Assembly: GCF_027947535.2 (NCBI RefSeq)
Contig: NZ_JAAGKO020000049.1
Span: forward strand, 1 to 64,000
Length of the DNA: 64,000 bases
Reading direction: 5' to 3'
Source of the DNA: Streptantibioticus silvisoli
Lineage (GTDB): Bacteria; Actinomycetota; Actinomycetes; Streptomycetales; Streptomycetaceae
Shown here piece by piece: positions 1 through 7,491 of the stretch; the stretch's first letter is position 1, and every line of letters starts with the position of its first letter. The translations under genes and the position numbers were made by a program. The notes under the pieces are model-generated. The model did not search any database. It saw only the letters and a list, made by a program, of their open reading frames with translations, and had not been told where the DNA came from.

Positions 1-1
1 G

Positions 2-133
2 GGTGCGGGGGCGGATGCGCTGGCGACGGTGGTGGTGATCGAGGAGGTGGCGCGGGTGTGTGCCTCTTCGTCGTTGATTCCGGCGGTGAACAAGTTGGGG
101 TCGTTGCCGGTGATGTTGTCGGGTTCGCCGGGC
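2..133 (+). pseudogene. acyl-CoA dehydrogenase remnant, truncated at both ends
   Basis: Reading frame 2 encodes ALATVVVIEEVARVCASSSL followed by IPAVNKLGSLPVMLSGS, which I recognise as the N-terminal helical region of acyl-CoA dehydrogenases (FAD enzymes of fatty-acid beta-oxidation). The family continues with a few hundred more residues, including the FAD-binding middle domain and catalytic Glu. Here the match stops after LSGS and the sequence becomes Gly/Arg/Trp-rich low complexity. The 5' part lies outside the window. No stop codon intervenes, so the frame runs on into the type-ISP gene at 383. I infer a decayed or deleted gene; a sequencing or assembly error cannot be excluded. Confidence 0.7.
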
Positions 134-382
134 GGCGGACGGGCGGGGTGGGGTGGGGCGGGGCGGTCGGATTATCGGGCGGTCGGGTGGTCGGGTCATC
201 GGTGCGGCGGGTCCCCCGGTGCGGCGGCAGGGCACGGGACGGCAGGCGTGGGACGGCGGCGCAGGGGACGGCGTACCGGCGCGACGGCGGGAGGTGGGAC
301 GGCTGGGACGGCGGCGTGGCCCGGCGGCGGGGAGGTCGTACCGTGGAGGGCGTTCGAAGCCGGGAGGACGGGTGGGGGCTCG
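134..382. repeat. GC-rich low-complexity spacer
   Basis: The sequence changes abruptly from acyl-CoA dehydrogenase coding to runs such as GGGGTGGGGCGGGGCGG and repeated GGGACGGC/GGCGGG words. No protein family is recognisable in any frame. A purine-rich GGGAGGACGGG lies just before the ATG at 383 and may act as the ribosome binding site of the next gene. Confidence 0.6.
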
Positions 383-1582
383 ATGAGCGTGCGGGCGGTG
401 CGGGACGACGCGCCTTCGCTGGACGACCTGATGCCCTGGTCCACCGGGCCGCTGCGGCTGGGCCGTTCCTGGGTCGCGGCACCGGACGCGCGGACGTTGC
501 GGGCCCGCTGGGAGGCGCTGGCCGGCTGCGGCGACCCGGCCGAGCGGGCGCGGCTGTTCGGGCCGACCAGGACGCGTACCACCGGCAGCCGGGTGGCGCA
601 GCTGCCCGGCCGGCGAACGGCGACGACGCGGTTCGCGACCGAGGACGGCCCCTGCCCGGAACCGGTACCGCTGCTGCGCGGCGGCTACGACCCGGGCCTG
701 CTGATCCCGGACCACCGGCTCATCGACGCCGCCCGGCCGGAGTTGTGGCGGGTGGCGGACGCGGCCCAGTTCCACGTGGTCGACGCGGGCGGCGAGGTGG
801 TGGTCAGCGCGGTGCTGCCGGACGGCCGGTCGGCGGCCGGCCGGGCGGGACGCGTGCGGCCGCTGTTCCGGCGGCCGGGCGGCCGGGAGCCCAACTGCGC
901 GCCGGGGCTGCTCGACCTGCTGGCCGAACGGCTCGGGCGGCCGGTGACCGCCGCCGGGCTGCTGGCGTGGGTCGCCGCGGCGGCCGTCCCCGCCGCCCGC
1001 GGGAGCGCGGTACCGCTGCCCGCCTCGGGCGAGGTGTGGGACGACGGCGTCGAACTGGGCGGCCGGATCGTCGACGCGCAGACCCGCGGCGCCCGGTCCG
1101 GCACCCGGCCCAGACTGCCCGGCGGACGGCGCCCCTACGTCCGCGTGCCGCTGCCGGGCCGACCGCGCGAACTGGCCTACGACGCCGGCCAGGAGACGTT
1201 GTGCGTCGGCGACGGCCGGATCGCGCCGGTGCCGCGCGGGGCGTGGGACTTCCGGGCGGACGGCGTGCGGGTGCTCGACGCGTGGTTCGCCGCGCGCACC
1301 GGCGTTCCGGCGCCCGGCACCCTGGACGCGGTCGGCGTTCCGGCCGCGTGGCCGCCGGAGTGGACGTCGCAGCTGCTCGAACTGATCACGGTGCTCGGCC
1401 TGCTGGCGGCCCTGGCACCGCGCAGACGCGCGCTGGCGGACCGGCTGGCCGCCGGACCGCGGATCGGCACGGCGGACCTGCGCACGGCCGGCCTGCTGCC
1501 GGTACCGGCCGCGGCCCGCCGCCCGGCATCCGTCCTGGACCACCACGAGGAGGGCCCGGACGGGCAGTTGTCCCTGGTGTGA
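383..1582 (+). CDS. type ISP restriction/modification enzyme C-terminal (specificity) domain protein
   Basis: Protein of 399 aa. It resembles the C-terminal specificity domain of type ISP restriction-modification enzymes (LlaBIII-like; Pfam type ISP C-terminal specificity domain), with conserved stretches such as PDHRLIDAARPELWRVAD, FRRPGGREPNCAPGL, LPGGRRPYVRVPLP, LAYDAGQETL and the tail RPASVLDHHEEGPDGQ. No helicase/nuclease motifs and no SAM-binding or NPPY methyltransferase motif are visible, so this is a target-recognition-type module without catalytic parts. The start is the ATG with GGGAGGACGGG upstream; the frame is open further upstream through low-complexity sequence and an acyl-CoA dehydrogenase remnant. 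Stand-alone copies annotated this way exist in Streptomyces (recalled). A direct role in restriction is uncertain. Confidence 0.75.
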   Translation: MSVRAVRDDAPSLDDLMPWSTGPLRLGRSWVAAPDARTLRARWEALAGCGDPAERARLFGPTRTRTTGSRVAQLPGRRTATTRFATEDGPCPEPVPLLRGGYDPGLLIPDHRLIDAARPELWRVADAAQFHVVDAGGEVVVSAVLPDGRSAAGRAGRVRPLFRRPGGREPNCAPGLLDLLAERLGRPVTAAGLLAWVAAAAVPAARGSAVPLPASGEVWDDGVELGGRIVDAQTRGARSGTRPRLPGGRRPYVRVPLPGRPRELAYDAGQETLCVGDGRIAPVPRGAWDFRADGVRVLDAWFAARTGVPAPGTLDAVGVPAAWPPEWTSQLLELITVLGLLAALAPRRRALADRLAAGPRIGTADLRTAGLLPVPAAARRPASVLDHHEEGPDGQLSLV

Positions 1583-1626
1583 CGGGCGGGGGGTCCCTGG
1601 TGTGACGGGCAGTTGTCCCTGGTGTG
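1559..1626. repeat. three tandem 22-23 bp units across a stop codon
   Basis: Units at 1559-1580, 1581-1603 and 1604-1625 begin GACGGGC and end CCCTGGTGT; the first and third are identical. The TGA of the type-ISP gene is formed at the first unit junction, so the last codons of the gene are part of the repeat. Confidence 0.8.
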
Positions 1627-1671
1627 CGGGACGGGGGTGTCCTTGCTGCACGCTGCGGGGCCTGCGGCGGG

Positions 1672-2580
1672 TCAGGGGCGGGAGGCGCGCAGGGAGTACA
1701 TCAGCGGGACGCGCGGGTGGCCGGCCGGGAAGCGGTACTCGCCGTCTTCACCGCGTTCGAGCACGGAGAAGCGCTCGAAGGCGGTCGCGTCGTGCTCGTG
1801 CAGGAACTCCACGCGCAGTCCCACCGTCCCCAGCGCGGTGATCACCTCGCCGAGGGTGTGGTCCCACTGGATGCTGACGGTCCTGGTGAGCGGCGGCCCG
1901 TCGGTGTAGGTGTACGGCTCGTCCCAGGCCTGGCCCGACGTGGTGAAGTAGTCCCGCTCGACGGTCCGGCCCTCCTCGTCGAGCATGTCGGTGAACGGGT
2001 GGAACTCGACGAGGTAGAGCACCCCGCGCTCGGCCAGCAACGAGGAGGCCACCCGGGCCCAGCGGGTCAGGTCCGGCAGCCACCCCAGGGCGCCGAGGCC
2101 GGTGTAGACGACGTCGAACCGCTCCCCGGCCAGCGCCCGCACGGCGTCGTGGACGTCCGCGACGACGAACCGCGCCCGGTCCGCCAGACCGATGTCGGCC
2201 GCCAGCCGCGTACCGACCTCGACGGCCGGCACCGAGAAGTCGAGACCCGTCACCTTCGCGCCCCGGCGCGCCCACGACAGGGTGTCCTGCCCCATGTGGC
2301 ACTGGAGGTGCAGCAGGCTCCGGCCGGCGACGTCGCCCAGCTCGGCCGGCTCGAACGGCCGCAGCGTCGAAGCACCAGCCCGGAACCCGGCCAGATCGTA
2401 GAAGTCACTGGCCGCGTGCACCGCCACCCGGTCGTCCCAGTTGGCCCGGTTACGGTCCAGCCACCCCTGCTCGGTCGCGGGCACGGTCTCGGACGCGGTC
2501 GTTGCCAAGGGGGTCTCCGCCGACGCGGCCGTCCCGGAGTCGGCGGCCGGCTCGGACTTGGCCGTCCCACACGTGGTCAT
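1672..2580 (-). CDS. class I SAM-dependent methyltransferase
   Basis: Protein of 302 aa from the chosen ATG. A disordered Ala/Thr-rich N-terminus (residues 1-36) precedes a Rossmann-type methyltransferase: motif I region LLHLQCHMGQDTLSWARRG at about 89-107, acidic post-I GLDFS at 112-116 where the ribose hydroxyls of SAM would bind, and later RFVVADVHDA and FDVVYTGLGALGWLPDL (motifs II/III). The motif I glycines are partly replaced (HLQCHMGQDT), a pattern common in uncharacterised actinobacterial methyltransferases. The substrate is unknown. The start is uncertain: the frame is open to 2850, and a GTG at about residue 33 (VPATEQGW) would also give a full domain. No operon partner is visible. 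Confidence 0.8.
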   Translation of the reverse strand: MTTCGTAKSEPAADSGTAASAETPLATTASETVPATEQGWLDRNRANWDDRVAVHAASDFYDLAGFRAGASTLRPFEPAELGDVAGRSLLHLQCHMGQDTLSWARRGAKVTGLDFSVPAVEVGTRLAADIGLADRARFVVADVHDAVRALAGERFDVVYTGLGALGWLPDLTRWARVASSLLAERGVLYLVEFHPFTDMLDEEGRTVERDYFTTSGQAWDEPYTYTDGPPLTRTVSIQWDHTLGEVITALGTVGLRVEFLHEHDATAFERFSVLERGEDGEYRFPAGHPRVPLMYSLRASRP

Positions 2581-2898
2581 CGCCGACGCGTCGTCCCGGA
2601 CTCGGTCATGGGACGCGACGGTAACGGGACCGGGGCGGCGGCGCACCGCATTTACCGGCACCCCGGGCGTACGACGCACCGCGCGGCGGCGGAGCACGGG
2701 AGCGGGCTGCGGAACGGGATCGACGGCACCGGGCCAGGGCGACCCGACCGGCGGCATCACCACCGTCATGCCCGACGGTATGTCGAACGTCCTAAGGCGT
2801 CGTCCGACGGAGCACGGGGGCGGGTCCGCGTCGATCCGGTCGGCGGGCATGCCGAGCGCGCGGCTACCGGCAGGGGGCCGGGCCGCGCGGACGGTGGA

Positions 2899-3159
2899 TC
2901 AGTGCTGGTTGCCGAACAGCGAGCGGCGCAGCCGTCGCAGCGGGGCGAACAGGGAGACCCGGGCGCCGCGGTTCTCCCGCAGGTGGTCGGTCTGGCGGGA
3001 GGTCAGCTCACGCATCAGCATCGTGGCGTCGGCCGTCTCCCGGCGCGGGACGGCCGGGCCGCCGAGCACCGCGAGGTGGCGGTCGAGCCGCGCACTGGTC
3101 GCGCCGCTGCCACAATTGATGGCAGGCACTCGCGGCCTGCTGCGCGCTATCTGCTCCAT
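2899..3159 (-). CDS. small conserved actinobacterial protein of unknown function
   Basis: Protein of 86 aa, basic (many Arg), beginning MEQIARSRPRVPAINCGSG and containing ARLDRHLAVLGGPAVPRRET. I recall similar small proteins in other Streptomyces but no assigned function. A good ribosome binding site (GGGGAG, about 9 nt before the ATG) supports the start. There is no signal peptide or membrane segment. The C-terminus (LRRLRRSLFGNQH) is an amphipathic basic helix candidate. Two 20-bp direct repeats lie 110-150 bp upstream and could belong to its promoter. Confidence 0.65.
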   Translation of the reverse strand: MEQIARSRPRVPAINCGSGATSARLDRHLAVLGGPAVPRRETADATMLMRELTSRQTDHLRENRGARVSLFAPLRRLRRSLFGNQH

Positions 3160-3938
3160 TGGCGTTAACTCCCCACCCGTACGAGGGCACCCGGTCCGGG
3201 CAGAGCCACATTAGCGCCCCGCACCGTCAGCCGCGCATCCCATGCCTCGAAATGACCTATTCGTCAAGGGTGTTGACGCGGAATCCAAGGTGTTGACATG
3301 GATTCCGACCGGCGCGCGGACCCCGCGCCACGCCGCCCCGCACGCCCCGGCACCACCCGGGCGCAACGGTCCCCGTCACCGGCGGAGCCGACGGCCCCGA
3401 CACGCTCCCGTACACCTCCGCCGAACCACGGTCCGACGGACGAACTCCGCGCTCCCTCTCATCCTTCCCCCGCACGCCCCCGTCACACGGCGACAGCGGA
3501 ATCAGCGCGCGGGCGCCGCGTATGGAGCCGCGTATGGAGGGGATGCCGGGGGCGGGGGCACGCCATAGGCGGAGCGCGGGGAGCGGGAGGCACGCCCGCA
3601 GGCAGAGGGCCGACGTGGAGGGTGGCTGACGTGGGAGGCGTGCTGGCGGGAGGCGTGCTGGCGGGAGGGAGGGCTGGCGGGAGGGAGGGCTGGCGGGAGG
3701 GAGGGCTGGCGGGAGGGGTGGGTCCGGCAGCGGAGGGGAGTTGGGGCGGAGATGGGGCGTGCAGGGTGGAGGGGGCGCGCGGAGTGGAGGGGGCGCGGCG
3801 CGCGGCGGAGCACCGGCCGATCGTCCGCCCCCAGCCGGGCCGCGGCGGCCCGTTCGAAGCCGGTCCGGGGACGCGGCGGGGCGGTCCGGCGGGTGGCCTG
3901 CGCGACGGGAGGCGGTCTTCCGGGGGAGGATCGGACGC
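3160..3938. repeat. repeat-rich intergenic region with 20-bp and 15/16-bp tandem units
   Basis: No gene is recognisable. At 3267-3306 a 20-bp unit occurs twice: AAGGGTGTTGACGCGGAATCC, then AAGGTGTTGACATGGATTCC. At 3634-3716 a purine-rich minisatellite holds two 15-bp units (GGAGGCGTGCTGGCG) followed by three 16-bp units (GGAGGGAGGGCTGGCG). Around 3760-3815 GTGGAGGGGGCGCG is duplicated. Long open frames here on both strands are by-products of base composition. Confidence 0.75.
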
Positions 3939-5471
3939 ATGACACAACGGTGGGAATCGGCGACCGAGGAACTCTGGGGCCTGCTCGGCGGGGACGCGTC
4001 GGCCACGGCGTCGGTGACGTTCACGCTCCGGCCGGCGGACATCCTCCCCTCGCGGTTGCCGGTGGCGACGATGGCGCGTGCCGCGATCGCCGTCTGCGCG
4101 CTGGCCGCCGCCGAACTCGCCGCGCTGCGTACCGGCGGCCCGCTGCCGGCGGTCGAGGTGGACGACGGCGCGGTGGCCGCCGCGTTCACCAGCGAACGCC
4201 TGCTGCGCGTCGACGGCGCCGCCCCCATCGGATTCGCGCCGCACTCCGGCTTCTGGCCGGCCGCCGACGGCTGGGTGCGTACGCACGCCAACTACCCGCA
4301 CCACCGCGACCGGTTGCTCACCGCGCTCGGCCTGCCCGCAGGCACCGACCCGGACGGCCTCGCCACCGCCCTGCGCGGCCTGCCCGCCGCCGCTGTCCAG
4401 GAACGCGCCTACGCCGCCGGCGCCCTGGCCGTCGCCGTGCGCGACGCCGCCGCCTCGGAGGCCACCGACCGCGGTCCCCTGCTGGAGACCGGCCGCCTGC
4501 CGGGTCCGCCCGCCGCGCCGCGGGTCTTCGGCCCGCTCCCGGCCGGGGTCCTGCTCCCCGCGCACGGCGTCCGGGTGCTCGACCTGACCCGCACCATCGC
4601 CGGGCCGATCGCCACCCGCACCCTCGCCCTGCTCGGCGCCGACGTGCTGCGCGTCGACCACCCGGCGCTGCCCGACGAGGCGGCCCACCTCGACAGCGGC
4701 TTCGGCAAACGCTCCACCCGGCTCGACCTGGACTCCCCGCCCGACCGTGCCGTCTTCGACGACCTGCTGGCCACCGCCGACGTCCTGGTCACCGGCTACC
4801 GCCCCGGCGCCCTGGACCGCTTCGGCCTGACCGCGGACCACCTCGCCCGGCGGCACCCCGGCCTCGTCATCGGCCGGCTCTCCGCCTGGGGACGGCACGG
4901 CCGGTGGGCGGACCGGCGCGGTTTCGACAGCCTCGTGCAGGCGGCCACCGGGATCGCCGTCACCGAATCCCGCTCCCCCGGCCGCCCCGGCGCCCTGCCC
5001 TGCCAGGGCCTCGACCACGCCACCGGCTACCTCCTCGCCGCCGCCGTCCTGCGCGCCCTCACCGCCCGGTCCACCGCGGGCGGCACCCGCACCGCCTCCC
5101 TCAGCCTCGCCGCGACGGCCCGCTGGCTGACGGAGGATCTGGTGGAACGCCGGGAGGGCGGGACGGGGGCCGGGACAGGGGCCGGGGCCGAGACCGGTGC
5201 CGGTGAGGTGGCGGACGGCGCGACCGTCGACGGGGACGTGGTCGGCGCGGCGGCTGGCGGGGACGTGGCCGGCGGTTCCGTCTTCGACCCGGCGCCGTGG
5301 CTGACGGAGGTGGACGCCGCGGCGGGGCGGATGACGTATGCCGTGCCGGCGGTGCGGTTCGCCGGCGGCCCGGTCAACTGGGCCACGCCGCCCGGCCGTT
5401 GGGGTGCGGACGCACCGGTGTGGCTGCCACGCGACGCCCCCGGGGACACACCGGCGCGGCCCCTGGCGTGA
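3939..5471 (+). CDS. CoA-transferase family III (CaiB/BaiF-type) protein
   Basis: Protein of 510 aa; GGGGGAGGA just upstream sets the ATG. The central/C-terminal part has the family III signature VRVLDLTRTIAGPIATRTLA, then LGADVLRVDHP and DVLVTGYRPGALDRFGL. RGFDSLVQAATGIA carries the Asp expected to be the CoA-thioester-forming nucleophile by analogy with formyl-CoA transferase. The first ~190 residues look like a second, degenerate copy of the fold (LPVATMARAAIAVCALAAAELAA), as in tandem-domain members. A Gly/Thr/Ala-rich insert sits near residues 405-450. Likely reaction: reversible CoA transfer between carboxylic acids; the substrate cannot be read. It stands alone on the plus strand. Confidence 0.85.
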   Translation: MTQRWESATEELWGLLGGDASATASVTFTLRPADILPSRLPVATMARAAIAVCALAAAELAALRTGGPLPAVEVDDGAVAAAFTSERLLRVDGAAPIGFAPHSGFWPAADGWVRTHANYPHHRDRLLTALGLPAGTDPDGLATALRGLPAAAVQERAYAAGALAVAVRDAAASEATDRGPLLETGRLPGPPAAPRVFGPLPAGVLLPAHGVRVLDLTRTIAGPIATRTLALLGADVLRVDHPALPDEAAHLDSGFGKRSTRLDLDSPPDRAVFDDLLATADVLVTGYRPGALDRFGLTADHLARRHPGLVIGRLSAWGRHGRWADRRGFDSLVQAATGIAVTESRSPGRPGALPCQGLDHATGYLLAAAVLRALTARSTAGGTRTASLSLAATARWLTEDLVERREGGTGAGTGAGAETGAGEVADGATVDGDVVGAAAGGDVAGGSVFDPAPWLTEVDAAAGRMTYAVPAVRFAGGPVNWATPPGRWGADAPVWLPRDAPGDTPARPLA

Positions 5472-5717
5472 CGGCACCCCGCCGACGCTCCGACGGTGAG
5501 GAACGACCGCGTCGGCCCCTCACCCTCCGACGCTCCGACGGACATCAGCAGCCTCCCGCGCCCGCCGGCCCAGGCCCCCACGGCAGCCCTCAGCCCGGCC
5601 CCGGAAGCCGTCGCCGCCCGCACGGCGCCAGGTCCGGTCGACGTCACCCGATCCCAGCCTCCGCCGACCCCAGCCCCCGCCGACGCCGGTCGACACCCAC
5701 GCCAGCTACTACCGACG

Positions 5718-6089
5718 TCAGCCGTAGACCGCGCGCAGGGCGTCCTCGACGGCGGATCGGGCGGCGGCGTGGTCGAGGCCGAGGCGGTGGGCGGTACGGG
5801 CGAAGTCGGCGGCGGCCAGGGCGGTGCGGCGGTGCGCGGCGTCCCCCGCGGCGGCGATGAACGTGCCGTGGCGGCCGCGGGTCTCGATCACGCCGTCGGC
5901 CTCCAGGGCGCGGTACGCCTTGGCGACGGTGTTGGCGGCGAGGCCGAGGTCCTCGGCGAGGCCCCGGACGGTGGGCAGCCGGTGGCCGACCGGGAGGGCT
6001 CCGTCGCGGGCGCCGGCGGCGATCTGCTCGCGCAGTTGCTCGTACGGTGCGGTGGCCGAGGTCGCGTCGACGCTGATCTGCAAGGTCAC
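5718..6089 (-). CDS. GntR-family (YtrA-like) transcriptional regulator
   Basis: Protein of 123 aa with a winged helix at residues 10-75: PYEQLREQIAAGARDGALPV, GHRLPTVRGLAEDLGLAANT, then VAKAYRALEADGVIETRGRH. The short ~45-aa C-terminal tail is typical of the YtrA subfamily, which has no large effector domain. The start is a GTG that overlaps the stop of the upstream methyltransferase-NUDIX gene (GTGA at 6086-6089), so the two are translationally coupled. It probably autoregulates this two-gene unit (inference from the family). Confidence 0.9.
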   Translation of the reverse strand: MTLQISVDATSATAPYEQLREQIAAGARDGALPVGHRLPTVRGLAEDLGLAANTVAKAYRALEADGVIETRGRHGTFIAAAGDAAHRRTALAAADFARTAHRLGLDHAAARSAVEDALRAVYG

Positions 6090-7246
6090 GGGCGGTCTCC
6101 GGCGGGCTGGACGGGGGTGACGGAATCATTGTGCGGCAGGGCCACCGCCCGCGAGGGGCCTTCGGGGCTGTGGACGATCGTGTCACCCGCCTCGTGCAGG
6201 TGCAGGACGAAGCGGTCGCCGGCCCGGTAGGCGTCGAAGCCGGCGCGGCAGTAGGCGACCATGTCGTCGGGCAGCGCGTCGAGGGCGTACCAGCCGATGC
6301 CGGAGCACTTGCCGGGTTCGCGGTTGACCGGCTCGCCCTGCCACGCCCGCGCCTCGAAGAACCACCCGGTGCGGCTGTCGCCGTGCGGTGCGCGGTGCTG
6401 CATGACCAGGGCGACACGTATCGCGGAGGGGTCGATGACGACGCCGACCTCCTCCGCGGCCTCCCGGATCATGGCGGTGCGCACGTCCTCGCCGGCCTCG
6501 ACGTGGCCGCTGGGCGCGTTGAGCAGGCCGTCGGCGTACCCGGTGCCGCAGCGGCGGGCGAGCAGGACGGTATCGTCCGGGCGGCGCAGGATCAGGTGGA
6601 CGTCGACGATCTCGGCGTGCCGGCGCGGTGGCGGGGGGTGGATGACGGCGGCGTACCGCTCGTCGGCGACCGGGCGGCCCCACAACAGGCTTTCGTGCGC
6701 GAGCTGTTCGATCTCGGTGCGTGACGCGATCGGGGCGGCGAGCGCGGCGACATCGGCGGCGGTGAGACCTATCGGGTCGCTCTCGCCCCAGCGGCCCTCG
6801 ACGAGGATCAGCCGGCCGCCGCGGCGCAGCAGCCGGGCCCAGCGGCGCAGCGCGTCGGCCGGGTCGGGCATCGCCCACAGCACGTGCCGGACCAGGACGG
6901 CGTCGAACCGGCCGTCGGCGACCGGCGGCCGGGCGGCGTCGCCGACCAGGACCCGGGCGTCGGTGGCGGCGAGCTTGGCACCGGCCAGCCGGGCCATCCG
7001 GGGCGAGAGGTCGACGGCGGTGACCCGGTGCCCCTGTTCGGCGGCGAGCAGCGCCATGCTGCCGGTGCCGCAGCCGAGGTCGAGGACGTCGGACGGCTCG
7101 TCGGGCAGCCAGGACCGCAGGCGTGCGGCCCAGCTCGCCCGGGTCGCCGGATCACGCATGCCGTGGTCCGGCTCGTCGTCGAAGGTCGCGGCGGCGGCGT
7201 CCCAGAACGCGGCCGTCGTGCTCAGTTCACCACTGTCCGTAGTCAT
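6086..7246 (-). CDS. SAM-dependent methyltransferase - NUDIX hydrolase fusion
   Basis: Protein of 386 aa with two domains. Residues 10-200 are a class I methyltransferase: VLDLGCGTGS at 54-63, AVDLSPRM at 77-84, FDAVLVRHVLWAMPDP at 114-129, and LLRRGGRLILVEG at 139-151. Residues 212-360 are a NUDIX hydrolase with a complete Nudix box (GHVEAGEDVRTAMIREAAEE continuing VGV, 247-269; REAAEEV supplies the metal-binding Glu residues). NUDIX enzymes cleave nucleoside diphosphates linked to another moiety; the methyl acceptor and nucleotide are unknown. The ATG at 7246 is preferred over one ten codons upstream. It is followed with a 4-nt overlap by a GntR regulator. Confidence 0.88.
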   Translation of the reverse strand: MTTDSGELSTTAAFWDAAAATFDDEPDHGMRDPATRASWAARLRSWLPDEPSDVLDLGCGTGSMALLAAEQGHRVTAVDLSPRMARLAGAKLAATDARVLVGDAARPPVADGRFDAVLVRHVLWAMPDPADALRRWARLLRRGGRLILVEGRWGESDPIGLTAADVAALAAPIASRTEIEQLAHESLLWGRPVADERYAAVIHPPPPRRHAEIVDVHLILRRPDDTVLLARRCGTGYADGLLNAPSGHVEAGEDVRTAMIREAAEEVGVVIDPSAIRVALVMQHRAPHGDSRTGWFFEARAWQGEPVNREPGKCSGIGWYALDALPDDMVAYCRAGFDAYRAGDRFVLHLHEAGDTIVHSPEGPSRAVALPHNDSVTPVQPAGDRP

Positions 7247-7491
7247 GTAAAAGATCCTCGCACCCGGCACTGACAATCACCCCTGAGCCGCCTCCGGGCC
7301 GCCGCTGGGCCGCCCCCGCCCCCACCTCCGGGCCGCCCCGACCTGCCCCTGACCAGCCCCTGACCGGCCTCTGACCTGCGCCTGTCCGGCCTCCAACCGG
7401 CCCCACTCGGCCCCTGAGCTGCTCCCGACGTGCTCCCGACCTGTTCCTGAACCGCGGAAGGTCGTCCGTTCCCGGCCGGCGTGCGGCACGC
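7247..7491. repeat. imperfect pyrimidine-rich repeats
   Basis: Between two leftward genes, about 7300-7460 is filled with imperfect copies of words such as CCCCTGACC, GGCCTC and CTCCCGACCTG. No gene is supported. The promoter of the methyltransferase-NUDIX gene must lie here but no clear -35/-10 pair stands out. Confidence 0.5.

Noticed and set aside
1624-3168. 514-aa open frame on the plus strand over the methyltransferase and small gene
   Set aside because: It is antisense to better-supported genes, has Arg/Gly/His-rich composition with no family motif, and results from the scarcity of stop codons in GC-rich DNA.
3483-5477. 664-aa minus-strand open frame over the CoA-transferase gene
   Set aside because: Low-complexity composition and antisense to a clear CoA-transferase; no motif or ribosome binding site.
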